A DNA stretch of 64,000 nt, taken from NCBI GenBank assembly GCA_904398655.1, contig CAJFPF010000047.1, positions 1 through 64,000 of the forward strand. The letters are read 5' to 3'. This DNA comes from an uncultured Anaerotruncus sp. (lineage in GTDB: Bacteria > Bacillota > Clostridia > Oscillospirales > Ruminococcaceae). The notes below the pieces were generated by a model, which worked only from the letters and a program-made list of their open reading frames with translations, was not told the origin of the DNA and did no database searches. A program made the position numbers and the translations under genes. The stretch's first letter is position 1; every line of letters begins with the position of its first letter. Positions 1-7,959 of the stretch are shown one piece after another.

Positions 1-147
1 TCACCGGTTGGACGGCGGCTTAATTAAGCCGCAAAAGCAAAATTATTGTTGTCGTCTAATTTTGAAAACGTCATACTTTTATAGAGGCGCATGCTCCTCT
101 ACTCGCTACCCCGACTTCACGATCCCCGTCGAAACCTTTACGGCCCC
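1..147 (-). ncRNA. ssrA: tmRNA (ssrA), 5' part; 3' part lies off the window
   Basis: The minus strand reads GGGGCCG, then GGTTTCGACGGGGATCG, which is the conserved 5' tRNA-like and pseudoknot entry of tmRNA. A short open frame follows (about 56-24) that ends FAFAA-stop and can be read as DDNNNFAFAA, a typical clostridial proteolysis tag ending in two alanines. The resume codon is probably the first GAC, but I cannot fix it without folding. tmRNA works with SmpB to rescue stalled ribosomes and tag the unfinished peptide. smpB lies immediately upstream on the same strand. The pseudoknots beyond the tag and the 3' acceptor half are outside the window. Confidence 0.93.
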
Positions 148-180
148 AGATAGAATAGGCGTGACCTATCGGATAATTTT

Positions 181-209
181 ATTATAGCAGAAATCATCCT
201 CGCTGTCTA
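181..209 (-). promoter_or_regulatory. ssrA promoter, overlapping the 3' end of smpB
   Basis: Minus strand: TAGACA (209-204), 17-bp spacer, TATAAT (186-181). The -35 and spacer lie across the smpB stop codon region. Transcription would start near 174, leaving a short precursor to be trimmed to the mature 5' G at about 147. This gives tmRNA its own strong promoter independent of smpB. Confidence 0.7.
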
Positions 210-661
210 TCACGTAGCGCGCGATCGATTTCCCGTTTCGCGTCCCGCTTGGCCATGTCCTCCCTTTTGTCGTGTAATTTTTTCCCTTTACATAGACCCA
301 ATTGGACTTTTACTCTGGAACCTTTGAAATAAAGGGAGAGAGGAATTAAGGTATAGCCCTGCTGGGCAACCAGTCCCATCAGCTTATGGATTTCCCGACG
401 ATGCATCAAAAGCTTTCTCGGGCGATAAGGGTCACGGTTGAACAAGTTTCCATGTTCATAGGGGGAGATATGCATCTGCTTAATGAACAACTCCCCATGG
501 TCTATATCACACCAGCTGTCCTTTAAATTACAGGAACCATTGCGCAAAGACTTTACCTCTGTGCCACATAGTTCAATCCCCGCTTCATAACTCTCCTCCA
601 CAAAGTAGTCATGACGGGCTTTCCGGTTCAAAGTAATCGTCTTCGTAGGAAGCTTTTCCAA
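194..661 (-). CDS. smpB: SsrA-binding protein SmpB
   Basis: SmpB binds tmRNA and delivers it to stalled ribosomes during trans-translation. The protein (about 155 aa, normal length) has the family landmarks: the N-terminal NRKARHDY, the GTEVKSLR strand, the YEHGN(L)FNRDP segment, RPRKLL, and a basic C-terminal tail ([20 protein letters not shown]) that enters the mRNA channel. No ATG is available. The ORF track starts at a TTG (670), but the purine-rich AAGGGGGA abuts that codon; the TTG at 661 sits about ten bases from it and fits better. The gene directly precedes tmRNA on the same strand, so both partners of the rescue system are neighbours. Confidence 0.96.
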   Translation of the reverse strand: MEKLPTKTITLNRKARHDYFVEESYEAGIELCGTEVKSLRNGSCNLKDSWCDIDHGELFIKQMHISPYEHGNLFNRDPYRPRKLLMHRREIHKLMGLVAQQGYTLIPLSLYFKGSRVKVQLGLCKGKKLHDKREDMAKRDAKREIDRALRDRQRG

Positions 662-696
662 ACGCTTCAATCCCCCTTTCCCTCAAAAATATCTTT

Positions 697-1092
697 CTAC
701 TGGCGAAATACCCACAATCGGCTGAACAAAAAATTGATCGCCAGAGTCACACAGGTGGAGAGCAGCATGGCAGGAAGTTCTGGGAGCCCAAAATAGCGAA
801 AGGCACCAATCAGCAGTATGCTGATCCCTAAAACTACCAAATTAGAGAGGACAAAGCGAGCCAATTCTACACTGAAAAAGCGGCGGGAAGAACGGAAGGT
901 CCAGCGGCGATTGATCAGATAACTATTCAGCATACCAGCGCAGTACCCCACCGTTTTGGAGAGATAGACGTTGGCACCCACTACCATCAATAGAAGGGTA
1001 GAGGCCGCCATATCGATCAGGGTATTGCAAACACCGGTAATGCCAAATTTGATTAGCCGTTTTAACTCTTCTTTTCCCTGCTTCCAGTCCAA
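697..1092 (-). CDS. GtrA-family membrane protein
   Basis: Small integral membrane protein (131 aa) with four predicted hydrophobic segments. The family pattern is clear: KFGITGVCNTLIDM at the N-terminus, GMLNSYLINRRWTF in the middle, and a C-terminal FLFSRLWVF. GtrA-like proteins are thought to help move lipid-linked sugars across the membrane for cell-surface polysaccharide synthesis; the substrate cannot be told here. It starts at TTG with a GGGAGGG about 13 bases upstream, a rather long spacing. It lies 22 bp after recR and 26-35 bp before smpB, so it may simply ride in the recR transcript. Confidence 0.85.
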   Translation of the reverse strand: MDWKQGKEELKRLIKFGITGVCNTLIDMAASTLLLMVVGANVYLSKTVGYCAGMLNSYLINRRWTFRSSRRFFSVELARFVLSNLVVLGISILLIGAFRYFGLPELPAMLLSTCVTLAINFLFSRLWVFRQ

Positions 1093-1114
1093 TGGTACCG
1101 TTTGCCCTCCCCCA

Positions 1115-1711
1115 TCAAATCTCGTTGCGTCCTTCCAAAGCTCGAGAGAGCGTCACCTCGTCTGCATATTCCAGATTGCCGCCTACAGGGATTCCATAGG
1201 CCAAACGGGTCACCTTCACTCCCATGGGCTTCAACAGGCGGGCCAGATAAATAGCGGTAGCCTCCCCCTCCACAGTGGGATTGGTGGCCATCACAACCTC
1301 CTTGACCGTGCCGTCCAACCGAGCAAGCAATTCCTTGATGCAGAGCTGATCCGGGCCAATTCCGTCCATCGGGGAGATGAGGCCATGCAACACATGATAA
1401 AGCCCATGATATTCCCTGGTGCGCTCAAAGGCGATCACATCCTGGGAATTTTCCACCACGCAGATCACCGTCCGGTCTCGGGTCTCATCTGAACAGACAG
1501 GGCACAGCTCCTTCTCTGTCAAGCTTTGGCAGATCTGGCAACGCTTAATCTTTTCATGAGCCTCCAAAATAGCTCCCGCAAATTCAGCTGCTTTTTCTTT
1601 TGGGAGAGCCAGCACATAGAACGCCAGACGCTGGGCCGTTTTTCTACCGATGCCCGGCAGACGTTCAAACTGCTCCACCAACTTTGTCAGAGGCAGTACA
1701 TTATATGCCAT
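1115..1711 (-). CDS. recR: Recombination protein RecR
   Basis: RecR acts with RecF/RecO in loading RecA at gaps during recombinational repair. At 198 aa it is full length. It shows the helix-hairpin-helix start ([14 protein letters not shown]), a four-cysteine zinc finger (CQICQ...CPVC), a Toprim domain ([14 protein letters not shown]) and the C-terminal [16 protein letters not shown]. The ORF track begins 31 codons early inside ybaB; I chose the ATG at 1711 because [15 protein letters not shown] is the standard N-terminus. The gene begins eight bases after ybaB ends and follows dnaX-ybaB, the classic dnaX-ybaB-recR order. Confidence 0.97.
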   Translation of the reverse strand: MAYNVLPLTKLVEQFERLPGIGRKTAQRLAFYVLALPKEKAAEFAGAILEAHEKIKRCQICQSLTEKELCPVCSDETRDRTVICVVENSQDVIAFERTREYHGLYHVLHGLISPMDGIGPDQLCIKELLARLDGTVKEVVMATNPTVEGEATAIYLARLLKPMGVKVTRLAYGIPVGGNLEYADEVTLSRALEGRNEI

Positions 1712-1718
1712 CGCTATC

Positions 1719-2066
1719 TCAAACGACTCCTGGAATCTGCAGGCCGTTGGTAATTTTGTCCATCTCGGCGTTTGTGGTCTCCTCCACCGTGCGGATTGCT
1801 TCATTTACCGCCGCCACAATCAGATCTTGGAGCATCTCCACATCCTCAGGATCCACAATTTCTGGTTTTAAGGTGATCGATTTGACCTCCTTCTTGCCGG
1901 AAATCACCACTTCCACCATACCGCCGCCAGCAGTTGTGGTAAACTCCCGTTCAGCCAGCTCCTCCTGCTTTTCTTTCATCTGTTCCTGCATCTTTTGCGC
2001 CTGGCGGATCATTGCCTGCATGCTCTGCGGGCCGCCGCCCATTCCCTGAGGAAGTCTTGCTTTCAT
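1719..2066 (-). CDS. ybaB: Nucleoid-associated protein, YbaB/EbfC family
   Basis: A 115-aa protein of the YbaB/EbfC DNA-binding family, which form small dimers that coat DNA. The N-terminus is rich in Met, Gly and Gln ([22 protein letters not shown]), followed by the conserved [18 protein letters not shown] core and a helical C-terminal arm. An ATG start is preceded by GGAGGGA at good spacing. It sits between dnaX and recR in the usual three-gene operon. Confidence 0.95.
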   Translation of the reverse strand: MKARLPQGMGGGPQSMQAMIRQAQKMQEQMKEKQEELAEREFTTTAGGGMVEVVISGKKEVKSITLKPEIVDPEDVEMLQDLIVAAVNEAIRTVEETTNAEMDKITNGLQIPGVV

Positions 2067-2097
2067 TGTAAAATCCCTCCAAATGAATTCAATAAGA

Positions 2098-3711
2098 TTA
2101 GGTCACATCAATAGGAACATTCCATTCACGAGCCCGCTTCAGCACCCCTTCTACGGGATCAGCCGGAACGGCTTGCTCTGCAATCGTATATTTTTCTGAA
2201 CGGAACGGCCCTAGGTGAAACTTTTGTCCCGTCACTGCAAAAATGGCATTGCGCAGGCTCTCCTTCGCAGCAACGCTGGTCCTCAGCAACATCAAAAACA
2301 AATCATTTTTGCAGTCAACCAACATCAAATCCCCACTGGTGAAAGCTTTGGAATCCACCATTGCCCCATAGAGCGCGGGATTGATTTTTTGTAGCTCCTC
2401 CAACACCCTCCCCCAATTGGGAAAAGGGACAACCTCTTGACTGGATGGCGCAGGTTTTGACGGCTCCGACGCTTTAACCTGTACGGAAGAAGCTGTTGCG
2501 GTAGGCGAGGGCGCCGTTGATGCAGGCATCTCTGCTTTTGAGGAAACCTCCGGAGTGGACAAAACGCCTGATCGGAACTGACGCTCCAACTTCTCCATCC
2601 GGGCATAAACGCCTTCCAATCCTCTCCCCAACTGCTCGTCTCCCAGGCGGATCACTGCCATCTCAAACTCTGTACGTTTGAAGGACGTGCGGGAAAGCTT
2701 ACCCATGGTCTCTTGGAGCACATCCAAAGCATAGAGGATCCGTCCCAAGGATATCCCCTTTGCCTGGATCTCCAAATGCTCCAAATCTTCCGGAGTTTCT
2801 TGTAACAGCTCTTCCGGGGATTTTACCGTTTTCACAATCATCAGATCCCGAAAATGCCCTGCCAATTGTTCACACAGCTGGGTAAAATCCGCTGAATTTT
2901 CACTGAGATGGTCGATTACTTGCAACGCCTGGCCTGGCTGGCCCGCAATAATTGCATCTGAGAGGGAAAAAATCTGTTCCTGACCAGCCAATCCAGCTGC
3001 TTCTGTCACCGACTGAACGGTAATGTTGGAGCCATAAGAGGCGCATAAATCTAAAAGGGAGAGGGCATCCCGCATCCCACCATCGGATAGGCGGGCGATG
3101 AGCAAAGCCGCATCCTCCGCCAAAGAGAATCCCTCCTGCTGCCCCACATACAGCAGCCTGTCCGCAATGATCCGGGACCGGATCCGCTTAAAGTCAAACC
3201 GCTGACACCTAGAGAGGATGGTTGGCAGAACCTTATGCACTTCTGTAGTGGCCAAAATGAATACCACATGGGCCGGCGGCTCCTCCAAAATTTTGAGCAG
3301 CGCATTGACGGCTCCTGCTGAAAGCATGTGACATTCATCCAAGATGTACACCCGGTATTTTGCCACTGCGGGAAGGAAAAACGCCTCCTCCCGCAGTTGA
3401 CGGATGCTGTCCACCCCATTGTTGCTGGCGGCATCGATTTCCACGACGTCTAAAATAGAACCATCATCGATTCCCTGACAGATATCACATTGGTTGCAGG
3501 GATTTCCATCCACAGGATTCCTACAGTTAATCGCCTTTGCGATGATTTTGGAACAGGTGGTCTTCCCTGTCCCCCGGGAACCGGTAAAGAGGTAGGCGTG
3601 GGAAAACTTACCAGACGCCACCTCGTGTTTCAAGGTGGTGGTAATATGCTCCTGCCCCACCACATCATCAAACGTCTTTGGACGCCATTTTCGGTAGAGC
3701 GCCTGGTACAA
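2098..3711 (-). CDS. dnaX: DNA polymerase III subunits gamma/tau
   Basis: The clamp-loader ATPase of the replicative polymerase. The 537-aa protein opens with YQALYRKWRP, has Walker A GSRGTGKTT, the four-cysteine zinc module (CRNPVDGNPCNQCDIC), the Walker B region ILDECHMLS, and the SRC arginine finger (LSRCQRFDF). A Pro/Ser/Ala-rich linker (about residues 385-430) leads to a tau-like C-terminal domain. The ORF track starts 15 codons upstream; the TTG at 3711 gives the family N-terminus and has AAGGAGGG about eight bases before it. The gene follows the SRP RNA gene and begins only about 30 bp after it, so the two may be co-transcribed. Confidence 0.97.
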   Translation of the reverse strand: MYQALYRKWRPKTFDDVVGQEHITTTLKHEVASGKFSHAYLFTGSRGTGKTTCSKIIAKAINCRNPVDGNPCNQCDICQGIDDGSILDVVEIDAASNNGVDSIRQLREEAFFLPAVAKYRVYILDECHMLSAGAVNALLKILEEPPAHVVFILATTEVHKVLPTILSRCQRFDFKRIRSRIIADRLLYVGQQEGFSLAEDAALLIARLSDGGMRDALSLLDLCASYGSNITVQSVTEAAGLAGQEQIFSLSDAIIAGQPGQALQVIDHLSENSADFTQLCEQLAGHFRDLMIVKTVKSPEELLQETPEDLEHLEIQAKGISLGRILYALDVLQETMGKLSRTSFKRTEFEMAVIRLGDEQLGRGLEGVYARMEKLERQFRSGVLSTPEVSSKAEMPASTAPSPTATASSVQVKASEPSKPAPSSQEVVPFPNWGRVLEELQKINPALYGAMVDSKAFTSGDLMLVDCKNDLFLMLLRTSVAAKESLRNAIFAVTGQKFHLGPFRSEKYTIAEQAVPADPVEGVLKRAREWNVPIDVT

Positions 3712-3737
3712 ACGGTATTCCCTCCTTTGACAAATAG

Positions 3738-3897
3738 AAACGGCGTATGCCCACAAATGCAGGCATGCAGATTACCTGCGGCGCACATTGCAAACCGCTT
3801 AATGCTGCTCGGTTCCCCGCCTGACATGGTTCACGGTGCTCTGTCGCACAGGACCCGCATGCCCGCATGTCTGGGCACACACCGGTCATGCTGATTA
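3738..3897 (-). ncRNA. ffs: Signal recognition particle RNA (4.5S/scRNA type)
   Basis: The minus strand carries the conserved SRP RNA apical hairpin: GTGAACCATGTCAGG, then a GGGAAcCgAGCAGC segment, matching the Ffh-binding helix 8 loop. The flanks pair as a long rod: CGGTGTGTGCCCA (3884-3872) with TGGGCATACGCCG (3754-3742), a 13-bp helix with two G-U pairs. Size is about 150-160 nt, larger than E. coli 4.5S; exact ends are approximate. Location directly upstream of dnaX is the same as in Bacillus, which supports the call. The RNA forms the SRP with Ffh and targets nascent membrane proteins. Confidence 0.88.
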
Positions 3898-3908
3898 CAT
3901 GCTGGAAT

Positions 3909-3937
3909 ATTATAGCATAGGCGCCTCAAAAATGCAA
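3909..3937 (-). promoter_or_regulatory. Probable ffs promoter
   Basis: Minus strand TATAAT at 3914-3909 with a weak TTGCAT -35 at 3937-3932 (17-bp spacer). The start would lie near 3902, just before the SRP RNA rod helix, and may also feed dnaX-ybaB-recR. Confidence 0.55.
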
Positions 3938-3956
3938 CCCCTGCCGCTCGGGAGGC

Positions 3957-3983
3957 AAAATGAACCGCCCTTTAAAGGGCGGT
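3957..3983. terminator. Terminator after degV
   Basis: A perfect 20-bp palindrome (ACCGCCCTTTAAAGGGCGGT, 3964-3983) lies just after the degV stop. On the minus strand it is followed by TCATTTTGCC, a moderate U-tract. Confidence 0.65.
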
Positions 3984-3988
3984 CAAAA

Positions 3989-4867
3989 TCAGCGTCGCTT
4001 TGCATAGAAAAAGAGCGCTACTGTGCCTGGTCCCGAATGGGCGCCAATGGTGGGGCCCACATAGCTGATGGTGTAGTCGTGAATGCCAAAACGCCTTTGG
4101 ACCTCATCAGCCACAAACTGTGCATCCTCCAAGCAATCCCCATGGCTCAGAGCGAAACAATCGCAATGCGCTGGATCCATTTGTTCCTCCATGCCATCCA
4201 CCAGACGCAATAGAGACTGCTTACGTCCTCGAACCTTTCCTGTGGGGATAAGACGGCCCAGGTCATCCACATGGAGCAGGGGCTTGATGCCCAGCATCGT
4301 CCCCATAATCGCCGCAGTGGCGGAAACCCGGCCTCCACGGCGGAGATGGTTTAGATCATCCACTGTAAATAAGTGGGCAAGGTGAGGGATATCCTCCCGG
4401 ATTCGGGCAGCGTTCTCCTCCAGCGAGAGGCCTAGCTCCTGATTTTGGACCGCCCGAGTCACCAGCATCCCCTGCCCTGCAGAAGCCGACAAGGAATCCA
4501 ACACCAAAATTTTTCGGTCCGGAAACTGCTCCCGCAGTTCTTCCGCTGCCAGGCAAACACTATTATACGTGCCCGAAAGAGCGGAGGAAAACATAATGCA
4601 TAGCAAATCCTGCCCTTGAACCAAATAAGGGGTCAAGCATTCTTTCGCCATCTCCAGGTTGACCTGTGCAGTGATCGGCATCTTTCCCTCCCGCATCAGG
4701 TGATAAAAAGCGGGACGGGAGAGCGCCGGGTCATTGCAACGATAGGTCCTGCCATCTAAAGTATAGGTCAGCTCCATCTCCAAAATGCTATGGGATGCCG
4801 CATATCCAGGTACCAGATCGGCGTTGGAGTCGGTTACAATCCGATAGGCCAATGGATGTTCTGTCAA
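3989..4867 (-). CDS. DegV family fatty-acid-binding protein
   Basis: DegV proteins bind fatty acids and in Firmicutes (FakB) present them to the kinase FakA; whether this copy is a FakB is not shown by the sequence. The 292-aa product has the family start RIVTDSNADL, the ITAQVN and FSSALSGTYNS loops that line the lipid pocket, SLSASAGQG, and GTMLGIKPLL. The C-terminus has VGPTIGAHSGPG, a strong DegV signature. The start is TTG with GGGGAGGGG upstream. It has its own predicted promoter and a terminator, so it is probably a single-gene unit. Confidence 0.93.
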   Translation of the reverse strand: MTEHPLAYRIVTDSNADLVPGYAASHSILEMELTYTLDGRTYRCNDPALSRPAFYHLMREGKMPITAQVNLEMAKECLTPYLVQGQDLLCIMFSSALSGTYNSVCLAAEELREQFPDRKILVLDSLSASAGQGMLVTRAVQNQELGLSLEENAARIREDIPHLAHLFTVDDLNHLRRGGRVSATAAIMGTMLGIKPLLHVDDLGRLIPTGKVRGRKQSLLRLVDGMEEQMDPAHCDCFALSHGDCLEDAQFVADEVQRRFGIHDYTISYVGPTIGAHSGPGTVALFFYAKRR

Positions 4868-4916
4868 AATGGTTCCCCTCCCCGTTTCAAAACAATGCCA
4901 AAACTGGAATAGCTAT

Positions 4917-4945
4917 AGAATAGCATATTTGGGTGGGAAAAACAA
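4917..4945 (-). promoter_or_regulatory. Predicted degV promoter
   Basis: Minus strand TTGTTT (4945-4940), 17-bp spacer, TATTCT (4922-4917), in the short gap between the PBP stop and the degV start. Confidence 0.5.
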
Positions 4946-4955
4946 GGAACTTCCT

Positions 4956-6572
4956 CTATTTCAATTGGATTAAATGGATGGCGTCCGCAATTCGGCGAAA
5001 GATTGGGCCTGCCGCATCACTTCCCGACTCCCCGCCTTCCACCAACACCACGATGGCATACTGGGGCTGCTGTGCTGGATAATAGCCGGCAAACCAGGCG
5101 TGCACAATCTCGCTGTCCTCATCTTCCGGATCCAAATAAATGCCGGTTTGGGCGGATGCAGTTTTTCCACCCGCCGTCCCATAGAGAGGTTTTGCTTTGA
5201 CCCCGCTTCCCTCCTCCACATTGGATACCAAACAATCCCGTAGAATGTCGCTAGTGCGTTTAGAGATCACTCGGTTGGGTGCATAGGAGGGGGTATGGTT
5301 CAAGAAGGTCTCCCCATCATCGGTGAACCCCGCCACCAATCGAGGAGTTACCGCATATCCCCCATTGGCCACAGTGGAGATCATCTGGGCAATTTGTACC
5401 GGCGTCGCGGTCAAACTGCCCTGCCCAAAGGAGAGATTCGCTACCGCTGCCGGATCCCGCAGTTCGTTGTCGGAGGGTAATGTTCCGCTCTGGGTGGAGA
5501 GGTCCTCCGAAAAAACTGCAGCCTTTGAAAAACCGATCTCCCGCGCCAGGGAAACTATGGGCTTTCCTCCAACCTCCAGTCCTAGATTGATAAAAAAGGG
5601 ATTACAGGAAATTTCAATGGCCTTCTTTAAGTCGATCTCCCCATGGCCAATCCGCCAGTGACAGTGAAAAATCTGTCCGTTCACATCCACCGCCCCTACA
5701 CAAGTGTAGGGGGTATCCTTTCCATAGCCGTTTTCCAGTGCCGCAGCAGCTGTCACCAGTTTGAAGGTGGAACCCACATTATATTGGGAAAATGCCCGAT
5801 TCACAAAGGGGCTATTGGGATCATAGAGACTTTCCGCCAGTTGGTTGGCATCATAAGCAGGTACTGAGACCACGGCCGCCAAATCGCCAGTGTTCACATC
5901 CATCACGACAGCAGCCCCCTTCTCCACCCCCTCCATCGCCGTCTGTGCTGCACGTTGGATATCGGCATCCAGAGTCAGCACCACTCCTCCGGGGTTTTGA
6001 TAATTCTCCCGGACGACCTCCGGCATCGTATCCGCTCGCAGAGCCTGCCCCGAGGCGTCCAAAGTGTACCGTAAACTCAATGAACCCTCATATTGCTTTA
6101 AAATGGTATCATAGGATAGCTCTATTCCCGCCGCCCCATGATCCTGCTCTGGGCTCAAATAGCCAATCACATGGGGGGCCAGTTGCTCCTGACTATACCG
6201 ATCCTGTATCTCAAACATTTCAATATATGGGGCATAGATCCGCGCCTCCCCCAACTCCAATAAATAGGGGCGTGTCGCTTCCGGGTCAAACTCTATTGGA
6301 TGCCCATACTCGTTGATTGCCTCTGCTAGCGCGGTATTTGCCTCTGGAGAGGGTTGCACTGCCGCAACAGTCCTTCGGTGTGTTCCCACTAGGGGTACTA
6401 GATCACGGTCATAAATGACTCCTCGGCTGCGATCTACCTCCAATAGAAAGGCGCTCTGGGTATTGGCAGCAGAGGCCAACAGCTCCCCGCTGGAGAGGAC
6501 ATATAACCGGCAGAGCATCCCACTAAATACCAGAACCAAGGCAACATAGATTCCCATCATCCGTTTTCCCAA
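4956..6572 (-). CDS. Class B penicillin-binding protein (peptidoglycan transpeptidase)
   Basis: A 538-aa peptidoglycan D,D-transpeptidase anchored by one N-terminal membrane helix (MGIYVALVLVFSGML). After a dimerisation-type domain (RSRGVIYDRDLVPL) comes the catalytic domain with SxxK (STFK, about S268), SxN (SCN, about S322) and a KTA triad at about K470 in place of the usual KTG. TTG at 6572 is chosen because GGAGG lies eight bases before it; the ORF-track start 18 codons upstream lacks a site. It resembles FtsI/SpoVD/PBP2-type enzymes, but the exact role (division, elongation or sporulation) cannot be assigned, and no mreBCD or division cluster is adjacent. Confidence 0.9.
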   Translation of the reverse strand: MGKRMMGIYVALVLVFSGMLCRLYVLSSGELLASAANTQSAFLLEVDRSRGVIYDRDLVPLVGTHRRTVAAVQPSPEANTALAEAINEYGHPIEFDPEATRPYLLELGEARIYAPYIEMFEIQDRYSQEQLAPHVIGYLSPEQDHGAAGIELSYDTILKQYEGSLSLRYTLDASGQALRADTMPEVVRENYQNPGGVVLTLDADIQRAAQTAMEGVEKGAAVVMDVNTGDLAAVVSVPAYDANQLAESLYDPNSPFVNRAFSQYNVGSTFKLVTAAAALENGYGKDTPYTCVGAVDVNGQIFHCHWRIGHGEIDLKKAIEISCNPFFINLGLEVGGKPIVSLAREIGFSKAAVFSEDLSTQSGTLPSDNELRDPAAVANLSFGQGSLTATPVQIAQMISTVANGGYAVTPRLVAGFTDDGETFLNHTPSYAPNRVISKRTSDILRDCLVSNVEEGSGVKAKPLYGTAGGKTASAQTGIYLDPEDEDSEIVHAWFAGYYPAQQPQYAIVVLVEGGESGSDAAGPIFRRIADAIHLIQLK

Positions 6573-6772
6573 AATTGTTCCCTCCGCTTCCCAATTTCCT
6601 TTTAGTTTGGGCAGCAATGGTAACATTCATACAAAAACAACTGGGCATTGGTGAAAAAGAAGTTCCAAAAGATACATCCAGGAATATTCCAAACTGCTAT
6701 TCTCTTTTTTCTTCCAATATGGTAGAATAGAGGCCAGAATAACAGAGAATTTTGGGTGAGGGAGACATGGTT

Positions 6773-7114
6773 ATGAAAGATATGATTGCATACTGCGGGT
6801 TGGACTGTGAAAGATGCGACGCATACCTTGCAACCATCAATAATGACCAAGCGTTGCGGGAAAAAACCGCAGAATTGTGGGCCAAATTGAATAACGCTCC
6901 TATTCTACCCGAACATATCAACTGTCAAGGTTGTCGTGTGGAGGGAGTAAAAACCATATTCTGCGACAGTCTTTGCGGCATTCGAAAGTGCGCACAAAAT
7001 AAAGGCGTAACAACATGCGGCGATTGCCCAGACATCAAAACCTGTCAGCTCATTGAATCGATTACCTCCAATAATCCCGAGGCTTTGAAAAATTTAAAGC
7101 TACAACAGGGGTAA
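6773..7114 (+). CDS. Cysteine-rich DUF3795-like protein
   Basis: A 113-aa protein with clustered cysteines (CGLDCERC; CQGC; CDSLCGIRKC; CGDCPDIKTC), the pattern of the DUF3795 family, whose function is not known; metal binding is likely. I start it at the ATG at 6773 because GAGGGAG lies eight bases upstream; an earlier ATG at 6767 is too close to it. It is transcribed away from the PBP gene and is followed by a 183-bp gap. The base composition is visibly richer in A/T than neighbouring genes. Confidence 0.75.
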   Translation: MKDMIAYCGLDCERCDAYLATINNDQALREKTAELWAKLNNAPILPEHINCQGCRVEGVKTIFCDSLCGIRKCAQNKGVTTCGDCPDIKTCQLIESITSNNPEALKNLKLQQG

Positions 7115-7297
7115 AATGAAACAACTGATAAAGCCCGACAGGTTCAGACCCCTTTTGGACACTTTTTATGGAGATTAAGATGAATGAGTAAAATATATGA
7201 TGTGTATATTTTAACCATCTCAAACTGGGGCGGAAGAGAATAGAAGCATACTTCTTTGGTTGAATAGAGGATGAATGGCTAAGGAGATCAATGGAGT
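7115..7297. other. AT-rich intergenic spacer
   Basis: Between the DUF3795-like gene and the GNAT gene. I see no convincing promoter, RNA or coding segment here, only short A/T-rich stretches. Confidence 0.5.
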
Positions 7298-7825
7298 ATG
7301 AGTAAATTAACGCTAAGGCCTATAATTTCTGATAAAGATAAGAACATATTTATTAAAGAAATTCAGGAAGCTTTTCAAAAAGCGTATGTGGAAGCATTTG
7401 GAGAGTTTGAAAAGGCTGTCCTCCCTATAGAAGATATCGAACAATCCTTTGACGCAAAAGGTTCTGAGGCCTATATTGCAGAAATTGACGGGACAAGAGT
7501 TGGTGGCGCAATCATAGTGATCGACAATAAAAGTGAATCCAATTCCCTTCATCTTTTATATGTCAAATCAGGCCTACAAAATGTTGGAAATGGATTCAAA
7601 ATATGGAGGGCCATTGAAGAGCTGCATCCTGAGACAAAGATTTGGGAGACACATACACCCTACTATGACAAACGGAACATCCATTTTTATATAAACCGTT
7701 GCGGTTTTAAGATTGTAGAATTTTTTAATCCCAGGCATAAAGACCCACACCAAACAAGTGATACTGCTGGAAATATTCCACTAGAAAACAATTACTTTTT
7801 TAGATTTGAAAAAGTAATGAAGTAA
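7298..7825 (+). CDS. GNAT family N-acetyltransferase
   Basis: A 175-aa protein with the shape of a GNAT acyltransferase: a central strand AYIAEIDGTRVGGAIIVID, then LHLLYVKSGLQNVGNGFKIW in place of the acetyl-CoA-binding Q/RxxGxG/A loop, and the C-terminal strand FYINRCGFKIVEFF. The substrate is unknown. The gene starts at ATG with AAGGAG eleven bases before it. Codon use and composition are A/T-rich like the preceding gene, unlike the flanking hem and PBP genes. Confidence 0.8.
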   Translation: MSKLTLRPIISDKDKNIFIKEIQEAFQKAYVEAFGEFEKAVLPIEDIEQSFDAKGSEAYIAEIDGTRVGGAIIVIDNKSESNSLHLLYVKSGLQNVGNGFKIWRAIEELHPETKIWETHTPYYDKRNIHFYINRCGFKIVEFFNPRHKDPHQTSDTAGNIPLENNYFFRFEKVMK

Positions 7826-7904
7826 GTAACTTCGTATTTGCAGGAACTAGTAAACGGAATCAAATGTCGAAAGAGTATGGCTCCCTTTGGAAAACCCTCA
7901 CGAG

Positions 7905-7949
7905 AAAAGGCGGTATGTCCCTTTCACGGGATGCATACCGCCTTTTTCT
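7905..7949. terminator. Bidirectional terminator between GNAT and hemL
   Basis: Long hairpin AAAAGGCGGTATG ... CATACCGCCTTTTT with T-runs on both strands. It ends the plus-strand GNAT gene and the minus-strand hem operon. Confidence 0.85.
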
Positions 7950-7959
7950 TAGCGCATTG

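Noticed and set aside
971-1492. 173-codon plus-strand ORF over GtrA/recR
   Set aside because: Opposite two recognised genes, no ribosome site or family.
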